This document shows, piece after piece, positions 11,391 through 22,795 of a DNA stretch of 64,000 nucleotides (positions are counted from its first letter, which is position 1; the number at the start of each line of letters is the position of its first letter). The notes below the pieces were generated by a model. The model was not told the DNA's origin and searched no databases. It was given only the letters and a program-made list of their open reading frames with translations. A program made the translations under genes and the position numbers. Origin of the DNA: Karstenula rhodostoma CBS 690.94 (taxonomy: Eukaryota > Ascomycota > Dothideomycetes > Pleosporales > Didymosphaeriaceae); the NCBI GenBank assembly GCA_010093485.1, contig MU001502.1:1694057-1758056 (forward strand). The letters run 5' to 3'.

Positions 11391-11556
11391 CATTGCATTC
11401 CATTAGATACACAGTGGAGACATTGCATCCATTAGATACACAGTGGAGACATTGCATCCATTAGATACACAGTGGAGACATTGCATCCATTAGATACACA
11501 GTGCATCCATTAGATACACAGTGGAGACATTGCATCCATTAGGTACACAGTAGAGA
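11391..11556. repeat. 29-bp minisatellite, about six copies
   Basis: Tandem units of 29 bp beginning CATTGCATCCATTAGATACA and ending CAGTGGAGA. The first unit has one extra T, one internal unit is shortened, and the last has two substitutions. The near-identity of the middle copies suggests recent slippage or unequal exchange. Confidence 0.95.
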
Positions 11557-12298
11557 CGGTCTAGTGCATGATACTCGGATCAAGTTGACAGGTCCAACAT
11601 GCTGGCGCCGGGCGTCTTTACCGTGTACTGCGTACTGCGTACTGCGTACTGCGTACTGTGTATCTGAGTCGTGGCCATGGCATGACAGGCTTTGTTTTGG
11701 CGTCGTCGCACCGGCGCGCCCGCAAAAAGCGTCCAAGACAGGGCGGAATAGACATGTTCTGACGGTTCGCTCACAGGGCCACCGCTGCTCACGTGACCGC
11801 AAACCGGTCAGCCCAACTTGGTGTGCAGCTCGTCGGTGCTATTGCTATTATTGCAGTCCGGCTCGGCCAGTGCGCTCCATCCGTCTCGGCTTGCTTGTCT
11901 TTTGCTGCTGGGGCCCGTTGCGATACCCCAGCACCCAGTCAGGCTGGTGATTGACGGCTGCACAGTGCCCACCCAACCGCGGCCGCACAAGGGCACACCA
12001 TCCTGCCATCCTGCCAGCCTGCGAACCTGCCAACCTGCCGTATGTCCTCGCTCGGAATCTGGCAGCCAAGGCCGTGACTTTCTCCGTCCGGTCGGCCACA
12101 ACGGTTGCACGCTTCGCACCTCGCAGCCAGGCAGCAGGCCCCAGGCCCCAGGCCCCGATTGCGACCGCACTCTCGAGAAGGCTCCCTGCCTCTTCCGTCA
12201 TGCCTCTTCCCAAAAACCACCTATCCTCTGCGCCGTGCTTCCCTGGTCCCGTATTTCGCGCCTCGAAGCGCTGATCCGCTTCTCGTCGTCCCGCGTCA
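11557..12298. other. Promoter-side intergenic region
   Basis: Upstream sequence of the large gene at 12299. It includes a run of five GTACTGC/T units (11625-11659) and C-rich CCTGCCA words near 12000-12040. No gene is supported. Confidence 0.4.
11625..11659. repeat. GTACTGC 7-bp tandem repeat
   Basis: Five tandem 7-bp units, the last ending in T instead of C. Confidence 0.9.
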
Positions 12299-15200
12299 AT
12301 GTCCCTCCAACACCGGAACCTTGCGCAAGTTTGGGAGCACCTCCAGGCCAGACACGACATCGCTAGCCTCCTGCGCGAAATCGTCGGCCAGCACTCCATC
12401 TCCAGCCATGACACTGAATCCCGCTCCATCGAGGAGTCCATCCGCACCATCGGCTGGATCAAGATCGTCTTCGATTCCCAGCGATGCTACCTGAGTGGCA
12501 TCGCAACGGGTGTTGCCGAATGCCCACCATACGTCCTTTCGTGCTTGTTGCCGCCTGATCTGTTGTTCTCAACCATTCTCTATCTCATAAACGTCAAAAC
12601 GAGCCTGTTTTCTTCCCATACCACCCTCATGACTCGGGAGTTCACGCGTCCACGGCATATTCTGGCGCAGACCATTCTTTCTGGACTTCGCCTTCTCCTA
12701 CTGCGGAAAGAAGGCATCAATGCAAACGACCAGCGACGACTGCAAAACGCTATAAATCAGGCATGGAGGGAGGATCGGTTGCTCGGCGCTGAGCGCTTCA
12801 TCGTGTCTGAATTGTTCGCCGAGATACTCAACGCGCTTAATGAACCATCGCGCGAAAATCCATACGCGCGGGAATGGGCAAATGCAAAGCTACCGACATA
12901 CGCGGCAGGCCTTGTAAGTGAATCTACTCCTAGCTGTCCGTCATTGGTTTCCGTTCCGGGAAAATGGGCTTGCCAACCCTTTATGGACGTTCGGACTCCC
13001 AGATCGTCGTCGCATGCCGCACAGGGTCCTGAGACTGTGCTATGTGGCTCTGTATCAATGTCTTGGACCACCCACCGCCAATCAATGACGGCGCTGTTGC
13101 GCTATTTCTTTCGCTAACATCCGCAGTACCCGCTGGACATCAGGGTTGAGACTTTTGTTACGCCACTGATACATGGCACCATGGAGGAGGATTGGATGGA
13201 TGCGTACTGGGTGCTGCACGATTGTCTTTGGGCGGTCGAGTGTGCAGTCACCCAGCGGTTTGTTGACCTTCGCCGACAGACCGGAGTGCTCGGCTCAAAC
13301 CAAATATCAGTCGACACGGACGAGATACTGGAGCAGCTTTGGCACACACGAACCAGCCTCGTCATCTCAATTTTCCATGTTAAAGGACCAATGCAGCCGA
13401 CACCAGCGCTTCTGGAGTCTTTAGCGGTCACGCTGCTTGACTGGGACGAGGATTTGGAAAACTTTCTATCACGACAAGACTCCCTTTTTCAGCAACAGCG
13501 AGCGCCGATGCAACCCGGTCCGAATCGTGCCCAGACTCATGGTAGACACATATCAGAGTTGAGTCCGTACTTCGAAGCGGCTACGACGAGCTTTGCGGAT
13601 TGGCTGCCAAGCCGACAGTCAGGGTACGAACAGTTCAGCATACGGAAGACAGGGGTAACGCCGAACAACATGCAAGATATGGTCAAGGATTGGATTGTAA
13701 AAATGGCTGCGCCAAATGCAGAATCGGTCTCCAAGGAACAAGAAGCGGCAGCACTGCTCGTGTACATCGTGGACTGTCCCAAACTGCATGTCATACGCAA
13801 GAAACTACTAGAAGATAAACTTCGATGGTGTGACAAGTGGGCATTTGAAGCCATCCAGGGAAACAGTCCAATAGTGAATTGGAAGGAGGGCCTGGCATGC
13901 CCCAGCTGCACTGGAGGCGAAAAGATCAAGCTCGCTCGCCTTATCGAGCCTTTTCAGCTGCTCGCTACTGCACTGGACACTTCTACGTGGCGAGACGATT
14001 TCAGTCTTAGCCAGTATAGTGTAGGTGACTCTGGGTCGTATGATGCAGCCTCAGGTTCCCATTCTACCTCGGACACAGGCAGCATAGTGCCGAGCCTGAC
14101 ATCAAATTCGGGGATGAGTGTCAGCCAGCCGTCCCATGCCTCGCGACCGAGCGATCCAGACATCCAGATAGTACCACCTATGGAGCCTCCAAGATACACC
14201 GAGTCACCCGTAAGCCCGACAACTTTCAGTCCACTTTCGCCTCGCTCACACTCTCTCGAATCTGCGATTGAATACCCGATCAGTCCCCTCAACGAGTCAT
14301 TGAATATTCCCATTGCTCTCCCTGTCGCGTCGAGATTGTCTATCGATCTGCCCATTCCGGTTCGGACGCCCAGCATGGACGAAAACATAGCAGAGGCCGA
14401 GTCTGCATCTATGCCTTCGGAGCTTTCGAGTGGGAGGAACGTGTTCACCCCAACGAGCTCCGTCAGAAGCACTCCCAGCTTCAGTAAAATGAAATCGTCG
14501 AGCAGGACAATTAGAATTGGAAACTCTTTCCGTCGGAAGTACAGTACCAAAGAGAAGGAGACGACTCCACTGCCAAAAGAACCGTGTTTCGTGTTCTCCG
14601 CTGCCGGCCACTCCCTCCTGTTGTGGGAGAAGGGTGCTGATCACCTGGTCCGCTTTGACGTGCCGAGCAACGATGCCTCAGCCATCCAGGGTTGCAAATA
14701 CGAGGTTGCTGGGATCGAAGCAGCGGCAGCTGGAAATCACAAATGCGCCATTGTTGCGGCCACTGGCTTATCCACGAGGAGGCTCATAATCTTCAACAGC
14801 ATCAACATCAAGTCCGAAGCAGAGGTAGATCTTGACCTTCCCGGAAAAGTTGGCGAATTGTGCCTGGCTGTCTCTCGTAACGACAAGTTCGCCGCAGTGT
14901 CACTGAACGACCGGATATTGGTTTTTGGCTTGGAGAACGGTGGTGTCAAACAACTTGCTTTTCGCCATCAAATCAACATCTACGAGATGAGAGGCGGCAC
15001 CATTCAGAGACGAAGGATCCCCATTGGACGAACTGCCAGTGACGAAACAGTTTCAACCTTGAATGATTTCGAGAAAGCGGGACCAGGATGGTTTGGAGGA
15101 CAAGGAAAAGGACTTAGCTCTAGGGAAAAAGCCGAGGAACAGCAACGCCAGGCCGTTATCATTTCGCGGAAGATTTACTTCTCCACCGACAGCAAAAGTC

Positions 15201-15835
15201 TCGTCGTCGCGACACAGCTCGGCGATCATTGCATCTACGTTGATGTTTGGGACTGCACTACAGAGCCAGTTACAACGGTAGCTGAGCATTCGCGATCTTT
15301 CAAGATGCCTCCTTGGACGCTGAACGATGGTGACCTAACCAGCGTTTTCTACGACTCCGCGCGCCGCTCCGCCCTTGTGACAGCTTTCCTGGGGAAAGAG
15401 TATCCCCTGCTCATTCCGTTTCCTGGCCACGACAACCTTCAGAACGAAACATATAGTACGAAGATTGTGCAGGCTGCCCAGTCACCATCCGGAGAAGCCT
15501 TCATCGCTGTGAATGCCATGACTGAGATTATACAGTTCGAGTACACCGCGAAGGGCACGCTGTCTCCACGCAAGCTCAAGAAAGCATCGTCCAAAATCAG
15601 CCAGGGCGTGTTTAAACCTGGCGCAATCGCGCTTGCGATGCCACTTGAAAGTGTGCTCCAGATTTTCTGGGTCAAGGACGGCAAATGCATGCTGAGAAGC
15701 GTCAAGATTGGCGCTGCGGAACAGTTCAAAGATTACGACTTCCGCCCGCACTACGATCGCTTGATGAGCTTGAAGACGAAGCCGGTCATCGCGAGGGCTC
15801 CAAGCTTGATGATCCCCGAACTCGACGCGACTTGA
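12299..15835 (+). CDS. Large conserved-looking protein of unknown function, beta-propeller-like C-terminus
   Basis: Exons are 12299-12913 and 13127-15835, separated by a 213-bp intron (GTAAGT..CGCTAACATCCGCAG), giving about 1107 residues. The first 490 residues look helical and contain conserved-looking Trp-rich stretches such as EEDWMDAYWVLHDCLW. Residues about 490-680 are Ser/Pro-rich and probably disordered (repeated SPxSP motifs; candidate phosphorylation sites). From about residue 690 the sequence becomes strand-rich with repeats of the kind seen in WD/beta-propeller proteins (FSAAGHSLLLWEKGADHLV, KFAAVSLNDRILVFGL, YVDVWDCTTEPVTTVAEHS). There is no signal peptide or membrane segment. I do not recognise a named family; a scaffold role is only suggested by the propeller-like end. 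The intron is long for this genome, so its exact limits are moderately certain. Confidence 0.75.
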
Positions 15836-18445
15836 AATGTCGGCTTCGCTATCGTAAACGACCTCAATGTGGCCAAGATACATGGATGGCACTTCCACGC
15901 ACTGCCAATATTTGCTACGACGTATGAGAGGCGATGGGACGGACGCGACGCCGTGAAAACACCGAAGAACGAACGACCGTTGCAAAACGAGAGCAAGGCG
16001 CGTGGAACCTGCAGCAAACAGACATGCATATGCCTGGTGGGGAGGAACCGTTACGGTGTTTTGGGCTCGTATCCGCGGCACGCTCGTATTCAGGTCACCT
16101 GCACGCCCGACGCAACGGCTAGAACCGGGGTCCGGTGACGATTCGACCATGCCGCCACCATCGACGTTCCTGGGGTGAGATTCCAGAACGTGGTGGCATA
16201 GCATCGAACTTGGCCCAAGAATACTGCACAGCGAATTCAAAAGGGAAAGTGCTCGAGAACGAACAGACGGAAGATTTTCAGAGTCTCTTGGTCGACGGGA
16301 AGACAATGTAGAATATCACCTAACGGCAGTAATGAACGAGGAACGAGCATGTCCGGCGTAGTAGTATACCTATGATGTACTGTGTACTGTATATGCAGTG
16401 GCCGCTTCCGCGCGACACAAAGCTAATATAACGTTATCGCACGACAGTAGCGCACCAAACACCCCACTCTCACTGCCCACGTACAGTACCAATATAGCCC
16501 CCAAGTCCACCACCACCACCACACATACCTACGTCACATCATGTCCCACCTTCCCTCCTCATCCATGGCGAAACCCCAACTTATTTAGCACCACATACCA
16601 CACTATACCATACCACATACCCCTCCCCATCTAGGATCCCACCCCCGCCGCGCATCTCCCGCCCAATATCCAGCACGCAGTCTAGACTCTCCCCTCCCAT
16701 ATTGCGTGCGCCCACACTTGCCTGCTGCCCCACCACCTCGTCTCGTCGCGCTCGCTTGCCCCTGCGCGTCGACGGACCCCGTCTGGGGGCCAAAGTCAAA
16801 CACGCCCCGAATGGAGCCGGGGCGAACCATGGGGGTCGCGGTGGTTGCCGCTTGGGGGAGGGGAGGGTGTGCGCTAGCGGGTAGGGTAGGGTAGGGTAGA
16901 TGGGGGAGGAGGGTGGAATGTGAGTTTGCGTATTTGGTACGTATGTATGTATATGTATGTACTGATACTTTTGCATCCGCTGAGGCGGCGGGTGGTCGCA
17001 GTGCTTGATTTGTGTTAACATCGCATGGCAAACATGGCTCTCTTAGCCACGCAGGTCAACAGCCCCCGCACATACACGAGATGCGAGGTCGTCGGCCGCC
17101 GCCACCGCCGCCGCCACCGCCGCAAGAGCTCGGGGCAGTGTTCCACCGACCGACGGACCGCTCTCGTGTTCAACGCTCGGGCGCTGCGATGGCTACGCGT
17201 CTGCATGCTTCAGCTGGCGGGGAACTTGCATGTATGGCACGTGGGAGGCGTACGAGGAAACACCTGTGGCTGGGTATGTGGATCTTAGGGATGCAATGCA
17301 TCTGCATTATAGCCTCCACAAGGGGGTCCTTCGACAAGTATCATACCTACTCCACCCATTCCATTCCATTTTCATTCTGAGATTGACTCTGCGCGAGCGA
17401 ACAACAGGCTAGGCTGTGGTTTTCTACTCTTTGCTCTGGGGCTAATGTGTCCGTTTGGCCTCATACGTGTGCCTGCGTTCAGAGTAAGATTACCCTAGTA
17501 GGTATCTAGACTCGAGTCCAACATTCCCTGGGACGACGTGGGCATCCTTCGCACTCCCGCACGTTGCTATCCGCACGCGCTACGGGACAGTGCGCTCGCT
17601 GGCTGGAGGCGGTACGGTTGCGGTCTGTAGACGGATAGTAGATGGCTCTGTGTTAGAGGTATGGTCTTTGGTGGGCTGAGAGCTGCGTTGGGACCGGGGT
17701 TAGATGGAGGGTAGCGAGCGCGTGGGCGAGTGTTGCGGTGGGTGGTGGGCCGTGACAGTGTCTGCAATGTGCTTGAGCGGTACGATGGTGACTGTTAGGC
17801 GACGAGATAAGCTGTTCATGAGTAGCTGGATAAACTTGGTATGTGTCTATGTTATGTGGATATCAAGGCGTAGTTCGTGGCGGTTTGTCTGGGAAAGCAG
17901 TGGCGAAAAGATGAAGGTATCGTGAGGTGTACAAAACTATCACAATGAGTGGGTTGGCAGCTTATGGCGGCGTGTAGAAGGGGATGAGTGGGTTGGTCCT
18001 AGCTACAAGAATGAGAGTTCGTGGCTCGTTTACAGAAAATAAAAAGTGAAACGACTTCTTGTATTCTGATTGAGATCCTGCATCTTGTCACGTACTAGCG
18101 TGCTTGTATGCAAGAGATTGAACGACACTTTTGAGCAGTTGTAGAAGGCTGTAACACGTGTCTGATATGCTAAGATAAGACGAGCAGGTCGTGAGCAAAT
18201 AGCACCATGTCAGGTCTTGTGGTGTTGCATTGCTTATCCTTGGAAAAACCGAAGGTTCAGATTTCGATGAGGAACCGTAGGTTGTTCAACCCCATACCAC
18301 CACAATTGAAGAGATGCATACTGCGGTCAGCGACTGCAATCTCAAACATACATTACGAGTTAAATCTACTTTAGCACTAATCCTCTAGTCATGGACTCAG
18401 ATCCTTTGGAGACCTTGCACTCTTCAATCGCCACAAGGTGGCATG
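15836..18445. other. 2.6-kb gene-free region
   Basis: Between convergent genes. I see only low-complexity features: CCACCA and CCGCCG runs near 16510 and 17095-17125, TATGTATG words near 16940, and TAGGG words near 16880. No open frame has recognisable protein features. Confidence 0.4.
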
Positions 18446-19195
18446 TTATTGTGAATGCACCGGGGACGGCCAACCGGACTCCCTGAATTCGAGCCCCACA
18501 CCGCCTTCGATGTATGGTTGTGCTGGTTGCGACGAGAACTGGGGGGTTGAGATACAATTCACCAGCCATGTCCATTCTAGGACTGATTAGTAAAAACGAT
18601 TCTACTTGAGCAGGGCAGATGGCAATGAGACCTTACCTAGTATAGAGTCTGCACCTTTGGATTGGTCGCGGCACCGCTGCTGTATCAACCGAAGTTCCCT
18701 CGCAATATCTGAACTGGCATAATGTCAGTCTCACATGCTACTCTACTTCTATGTGGAAGAAGATTCTTACCAAGAATAGTCTGCTGAGGCTGTTTGCGGG
18801 ATCCTTCCTGTGAGATATAGGTTCGCTTCGTATCCCTGTCCGTCTATGGTCCATGTGTACAGATTGTAATAGGCTTGGTTCTTGTCCAATCCACATCTGA
18901 TTCCTTGCGCTGTGAGGCTCTCGAGATACTTGGCGATGCCCTCGGCGGCATCGCGACGGTTCTGGTTGACGTCTCCAGCCGAGTACACGCAGCTCCAATC
19001 GATGGCTGTCTCCTGGCCTATGTATCATGTCAGGCACGACTCGCAAGAGGATAGAAGGAGACCCTTACGCTTGGTGAGTTCTGAAACTGTCGAGGTGCCA
19101 TGGACAGTCTGGTACTGCGGTACTTGGTGAGGAATCGCAGCAATTGGGGCGACTAGAGCCGAAGCCAGAAGAGCGACCACAAGATTGGAGAACAT
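18446..19195 (-). CDS. Small secreted cysteine-containing protein with kexin site (effector candidate)
   Basis: A four-exon model: 19195-19069, 19017-18771, 18713-18637 and 18582-18446. All introns have GTAAGG/GTAAGA donors and good acceptors (..ACTAATCAG in the last). The product is about 195 residues. Residues 1-20 form a signal peptide (MFSNLVVALLASALVAPIAA). A short pro-region ends in KR at residues 42-43, a likely Kex2 site; that KR is created at the exon 1-2 junction. The mature part has five cysteines (WSC, RCG, YSC, QRC, NCI) and no membrane segment. I do not recognise the family. Secretion is well supported by sequence; an effector or other role at a host or neighbour surface is inference. 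Confidence 0.75.
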
Positions 19196-20083
19196 TGTGA
19201 CAGCAGTGACACAGTTAAATCCAGAGTCCAGGTTCTTGTCAGTTTCAAGGGGCAGGCTGATATATGGATCGGCCCAGCTTTGTGACCTACGAGCAGTTCA
19301 CTGCCCATTGAGGCTTGGATGTATTCGGCGACTGGGTTTCCTCTGCGACTAACCTTCCAGCGCAAGGGCTTGGGTATACAGAAGCGTCAATTCTCTTTGG
19401 TCGCTCACTGCCGTAGTGCTTAGAAGGATCTCCAGGTACCCCAGTCGTTTCTGCACACTGTTCACATGTTCTGCTCAACGGATCTACGTTCTATTTTCCC
19501 TGTTCGGTTACACAGCTGAGAAACACAAGGCAGACACGATAAATCTCTTGCGTACCACAGCCCCCAGTCTACGTAAAAAGTCATGATCCCGACGGGTGTG
19601 TGTTCAGCCAGTGAGATGTGGAGATGAGACGCCGGACCCTTGCTCGCTACCAGAAATGTCGGCAGAGAACTGGTGCGGGGGCTGATTGGTTTGTTTTCCG
19701 CCCCAGTACTAGTGCTGAGACAATAATATCATCCATGTACCACAGCGGTTACCCATTCTGCGCAGTCATTAGGTGCATGTGGAATTTCACCTGCCAGCGC
19801 ATTCTTTGAGGCAGTGCCTGTTAGCGTGTCACACCTTTCTACAGCACTTCGGCGAAGTTGTGTAGCATTGTCGAACGGCAGGCGCAAAACAGGCCTGAAA
19901 GAGGCTCTGTATCGTGGACGAATTAGATTTTGATAACACAAGGACGCATGAAATCTTGAAGAGATATTGCAAAAGCAGTAGCTATATTTTCTTTTGACAA
20001 AGATAGGAATCTATACAGCTACCAGTAGACTATAAGAAAAACCAACAGTAGAAGGAAAAGTCCAAGCGAGACGAGAATACATC
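19196..20083. other. Intergenic region
   Basis: Holds the promoter of the secreted-protein gene and the 3' side of the receptor gene. No other gene is recognised. Confidence 0.4.
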
Positions 20084-21300
20084 CTAGGCTTCAACAGAGC
20101 TCTTGCTATGTCCACTATAGCTCAACTTTGCAGCCGTGACCCTCTCTGATTCGAAACTTGCGTCCGGTGAATCACCCTTGGAGCCCTTCCAAGACCTAGA
20201 TCTCGACGCAGAAGTCAGGGTGAACACACTTCGAATGCCATGCACAAAGCTTTTCATAGGTTTGGTCCTGAACATTCCCCGGAGCGTTGGAAGACAAGAT
20301 GCGAGAATACCAAGGCAGATCGAGAGCATCATCCAGTACAATTCAGTTGTGATCATGACTGTTCCTGATTAGATACGTAGGCAAGACTTGATTCGAGAAA
20401 CTTACGCTCTTCGTCCGTCTCATCACCAAAGCCAACAGATTGATTCCATGCCATCCAGATCATCCTCACTAAAGAGCTTCCTGCAGCGAGAACTCCTACG
20501 AGGAAGATACCAACGACGGCGAGCCTGCGCCCGATTGGTAGTTGAAGTTTCCAAACCTAGGGAGATATCAATACTGGTTCACAATTGGAGTAGCAGTGGG
20601 AAACGTACAAATGGTATCGGGATGAGGAGAATGAGTGCGTCCGTGATGAAATCAGAGATGGAATGCGAATACCCCACGGCGAACGTATCTACGCATTTGG
20701 CAGTCAAGTTCTCCGGGCTTGTGAACAGCGTTTGTACATCCTTCCTGCACATGAAGACAAATGCGAAGATCCATGAGAGGGCCCATGCACTGATCAATGT
20801 GATCATGGCAATGAAGAAAATGTTGCGGGCATCTTTGTAGGACGGTATTATGGTGAAGATGCGGCGATAGAGGATGAGAACGCTGATTTTAATGAGGCCC
20901 GCAGTGGCCGTAAAAAGAATGAGGGAAGAATACTCCAACTGGTTTTGTAAGTGGCCGTCGAGCAGCATGCGTGCGAGGAACTCACTCTTCTTGTTCTCAC
21001 AATTCGCGAGGTTGGTCCCGCAAATTCGGGTACAAAGTCCGGGCTCGACATATCAGTACCTACAGGAGGCAGGATCATATAGCGGTAACCCAATGACTTG
21101 GTTCCGAGTCCGTAAAAGTACATCGTCGCCAGGCCGATGACTCCAACGAACGCTGGGAGCATGAGCCAGTCATCTGCCTGGAATTTCTGACCAAGTCGCC
21201 TTCTCATCACGAACCGTAGGATGATTACGATTACATCTAGAATGAGAAAGGGGATGATGGAGCCGTACAGGGCTGGGATAGATGGAGTGTCCCAAAACAT
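20084..21300 (-). CDS. PTH11-like integral membrane protein (fungal rhodopsin-fold GPCR-like)
   Basis: A seven-helix surface protein of the large fungal PTH11-like family, some of which sense surface or host cues. Exons are 21300-21064, 20995-20609, 20556-20406 and 20358-20084, giving about 349 residues. Family marks include the DDWLML block after helix 2, YRRIF after helix 4, the long FxFVFMC helix, PIPFVWKLQLPIGRR at the intron 2 junction, and TELYWMMLSICLGILASCLP in the last helix. The cytosolic tail is Ser/Lys-rich. There is no N-terminal CFEM domain. Introns 2 and 3 are clear (GTACGT..CCCTAG; GTAAGT..GAACAG). Intron 1 (21063-20996, GTAGGT..TGTGAG) is needed to change frame but has a weak acceptor, so the residues around it are uncertain. 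Ligand and G-protein coupling are unknown. Confidence 0.8.
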
Positions 21301-22054
21301 GATGAAGATCGAGTAAAAGTGGTGGGATCAGCAATCGAGGCTAACCGTAATTGCGGGGTTAGATGTACCCTGAGTTGAGGTTGTCCACGGTGATATATTA
21401 TTTCAAGAGGATCTTGGAAGATAGCACATCTATTCCAAGCAAGGCTGCGAAAGTCGTGGCAATTCCCGGGCATTGGCTACGACCAAGGGACCGTTGTACG
21501 ACACCGCTTATTTTTTCAGCTGGCCCCATCAAGTTGGCCAATATCCGCAGAGCTCATGTACGTTCCACACTCTGACCACATGGCTTGATGAACAGAATCT
21601 GTGTATGGGGCCATAGTTTTGTGACTGGAATGCTCGGGGAGGGCTGTGCGTCTAGCCCTGGTCATATCAGCCTTACGTACCGCCCGGGAAAATCCGCCGA
21701 CTAGGTTAGTGTGACTGATCGACATCGCGCTTGCAGATATTCCATTTTTGGAATATGCACCAAAGCCACGCTCAGTAGTACGATCTCGTCCTACGGACTC
21801 CTACCCATAGGGATGCCATCGGACACACCTGATACTAGGCTTCTTGCCAAGAGAAGACAGAGGGGAGTATTCCATGTAAGCCCATGTTGGGGAGGTCGCT
21901 AAATGACCGACTAGAGACAATATGCCATATCACGCTGAACATTGAGCTGCGAGGGCACAAGAGACAATGCTGAATTAATTATGTGTTTGACAAACAATGT
22001 ACTTTGAATTCCAGTCCCATCGACGTCCCCATCACCATTAGCCCATCGATACCA
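21301..22054. other. Intergenic region
   Basis: Upstream of the receptor gene and downstream of the small-peptide gene. Nothing further is recognised. Confidence 0.4.
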
Positions 22055-22317
22055 TCATCGTGTTATCAGTTTGCACATATGCGTTTGACTGCAGGGTATA
22101 TCGTTAGCAAATTTGGCGTGCAACGATCATTGAGCTACTTGCCAAGAACTTGATCGCATTCTGGAGATAATTGTATTTCGACGTCTCTTCGGTTTTGTGC
22201 TACCAATGTTAGACTGGAAGGTACCAATAACTGTGAATCAATGTATGTACCTGGAACGGGTGCGGCCAGAGAAAGACCCAGAAACGCAGCTGCCAGGAGA
22301 ACTTGACGAAGTGACAT
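22055..22317 (-). CDS. Very short secreted peptide with dibasic site (possible peptide precursor)
   Basis: A three-exon model: 22317-22251, 22199-22138 with acceptor at 22200, and 22088-22055. Intron 1 is GTACAT..TTGGTAG; intron 2 is GTAGCT..GCTAACGATATACCCTGCAG, with a strong branch site. The product is 53 residues. Residues 1-19 form a signal peptide (MSLRQVLLAAAFLGLSLAA). A dibasic RR at residues 26-27 could be cut by kexin, leaving a 26-residue peptide with two cysteines. Without intron 2 the peptide would stop after VLGK at 22135 (43 residues, one cysteine). It is transcribed away from the UstYa gene, 478 bp apart. Unlike known dikaritin precursors it has no repeated core. Being a real gene is likely but unproven. 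Confidence 0.5.
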
Positions 22318-22795
22318 TTTGACAAAGTTGAGCGGGATGTGAGAGCGAGTAGATCTTTGGTTCGCGGGCATCGAAGAAGATAAGCGGTTGTGTCGCCGTG
22401 TACCGCAGACGTGCGTGGGCGCGAATACAGATAATGTGCCGACACGTGGGAGCCAGGAAAACGAAGGCGGTCGGTCAGTCTCACTGCAGTAGCGTTGTAT
22501 GGATGTTTTCCGACCCAGCACATAATGCCTGCCGGATGGAGCGGTGATCTATAACACCATGGCAGTGCACGTAAGCTCGCTAGAGCAGTATCAATGCAAG
22601 GGAATGTATTACCTGTTTCCGGGATGATCAACGTCCACCACTTTGGGGGCCAACTTAGCGCCGGCGCTTCGTGGAACACACAGCCTCCACAAAGGTTGGG
22701 ATACCTTTGGGTAAACCTAAAGTGAATTATCCTGTCCCTGATTGCTGAATATACTATTGTGTCCCGAACCAGCGCCTGCGGCCATATGCGTGAAA
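22318..22795. promoter_or_regulatory. Shared divergent promoter region, peptide gene / UstYa gene
   Basis: A 478-bp space between two divergent start codons. It could co-regulate both genes. No specific binding site could be identified by eye. Confidence 0.45.

Noticed and set aside
11818..12462. Overlapping frames before the large gene at 12299
   Set aside because: Both strands are open because of C/G-rich repeats; no recognisable protein features, and the real start at 12299 follows.
22055..22317. Classical dikaritin precursor with repeated cores
   Set aside because: The peptide has one dibasic site and no repeats, so it is reported only as a possible atypical precursor.
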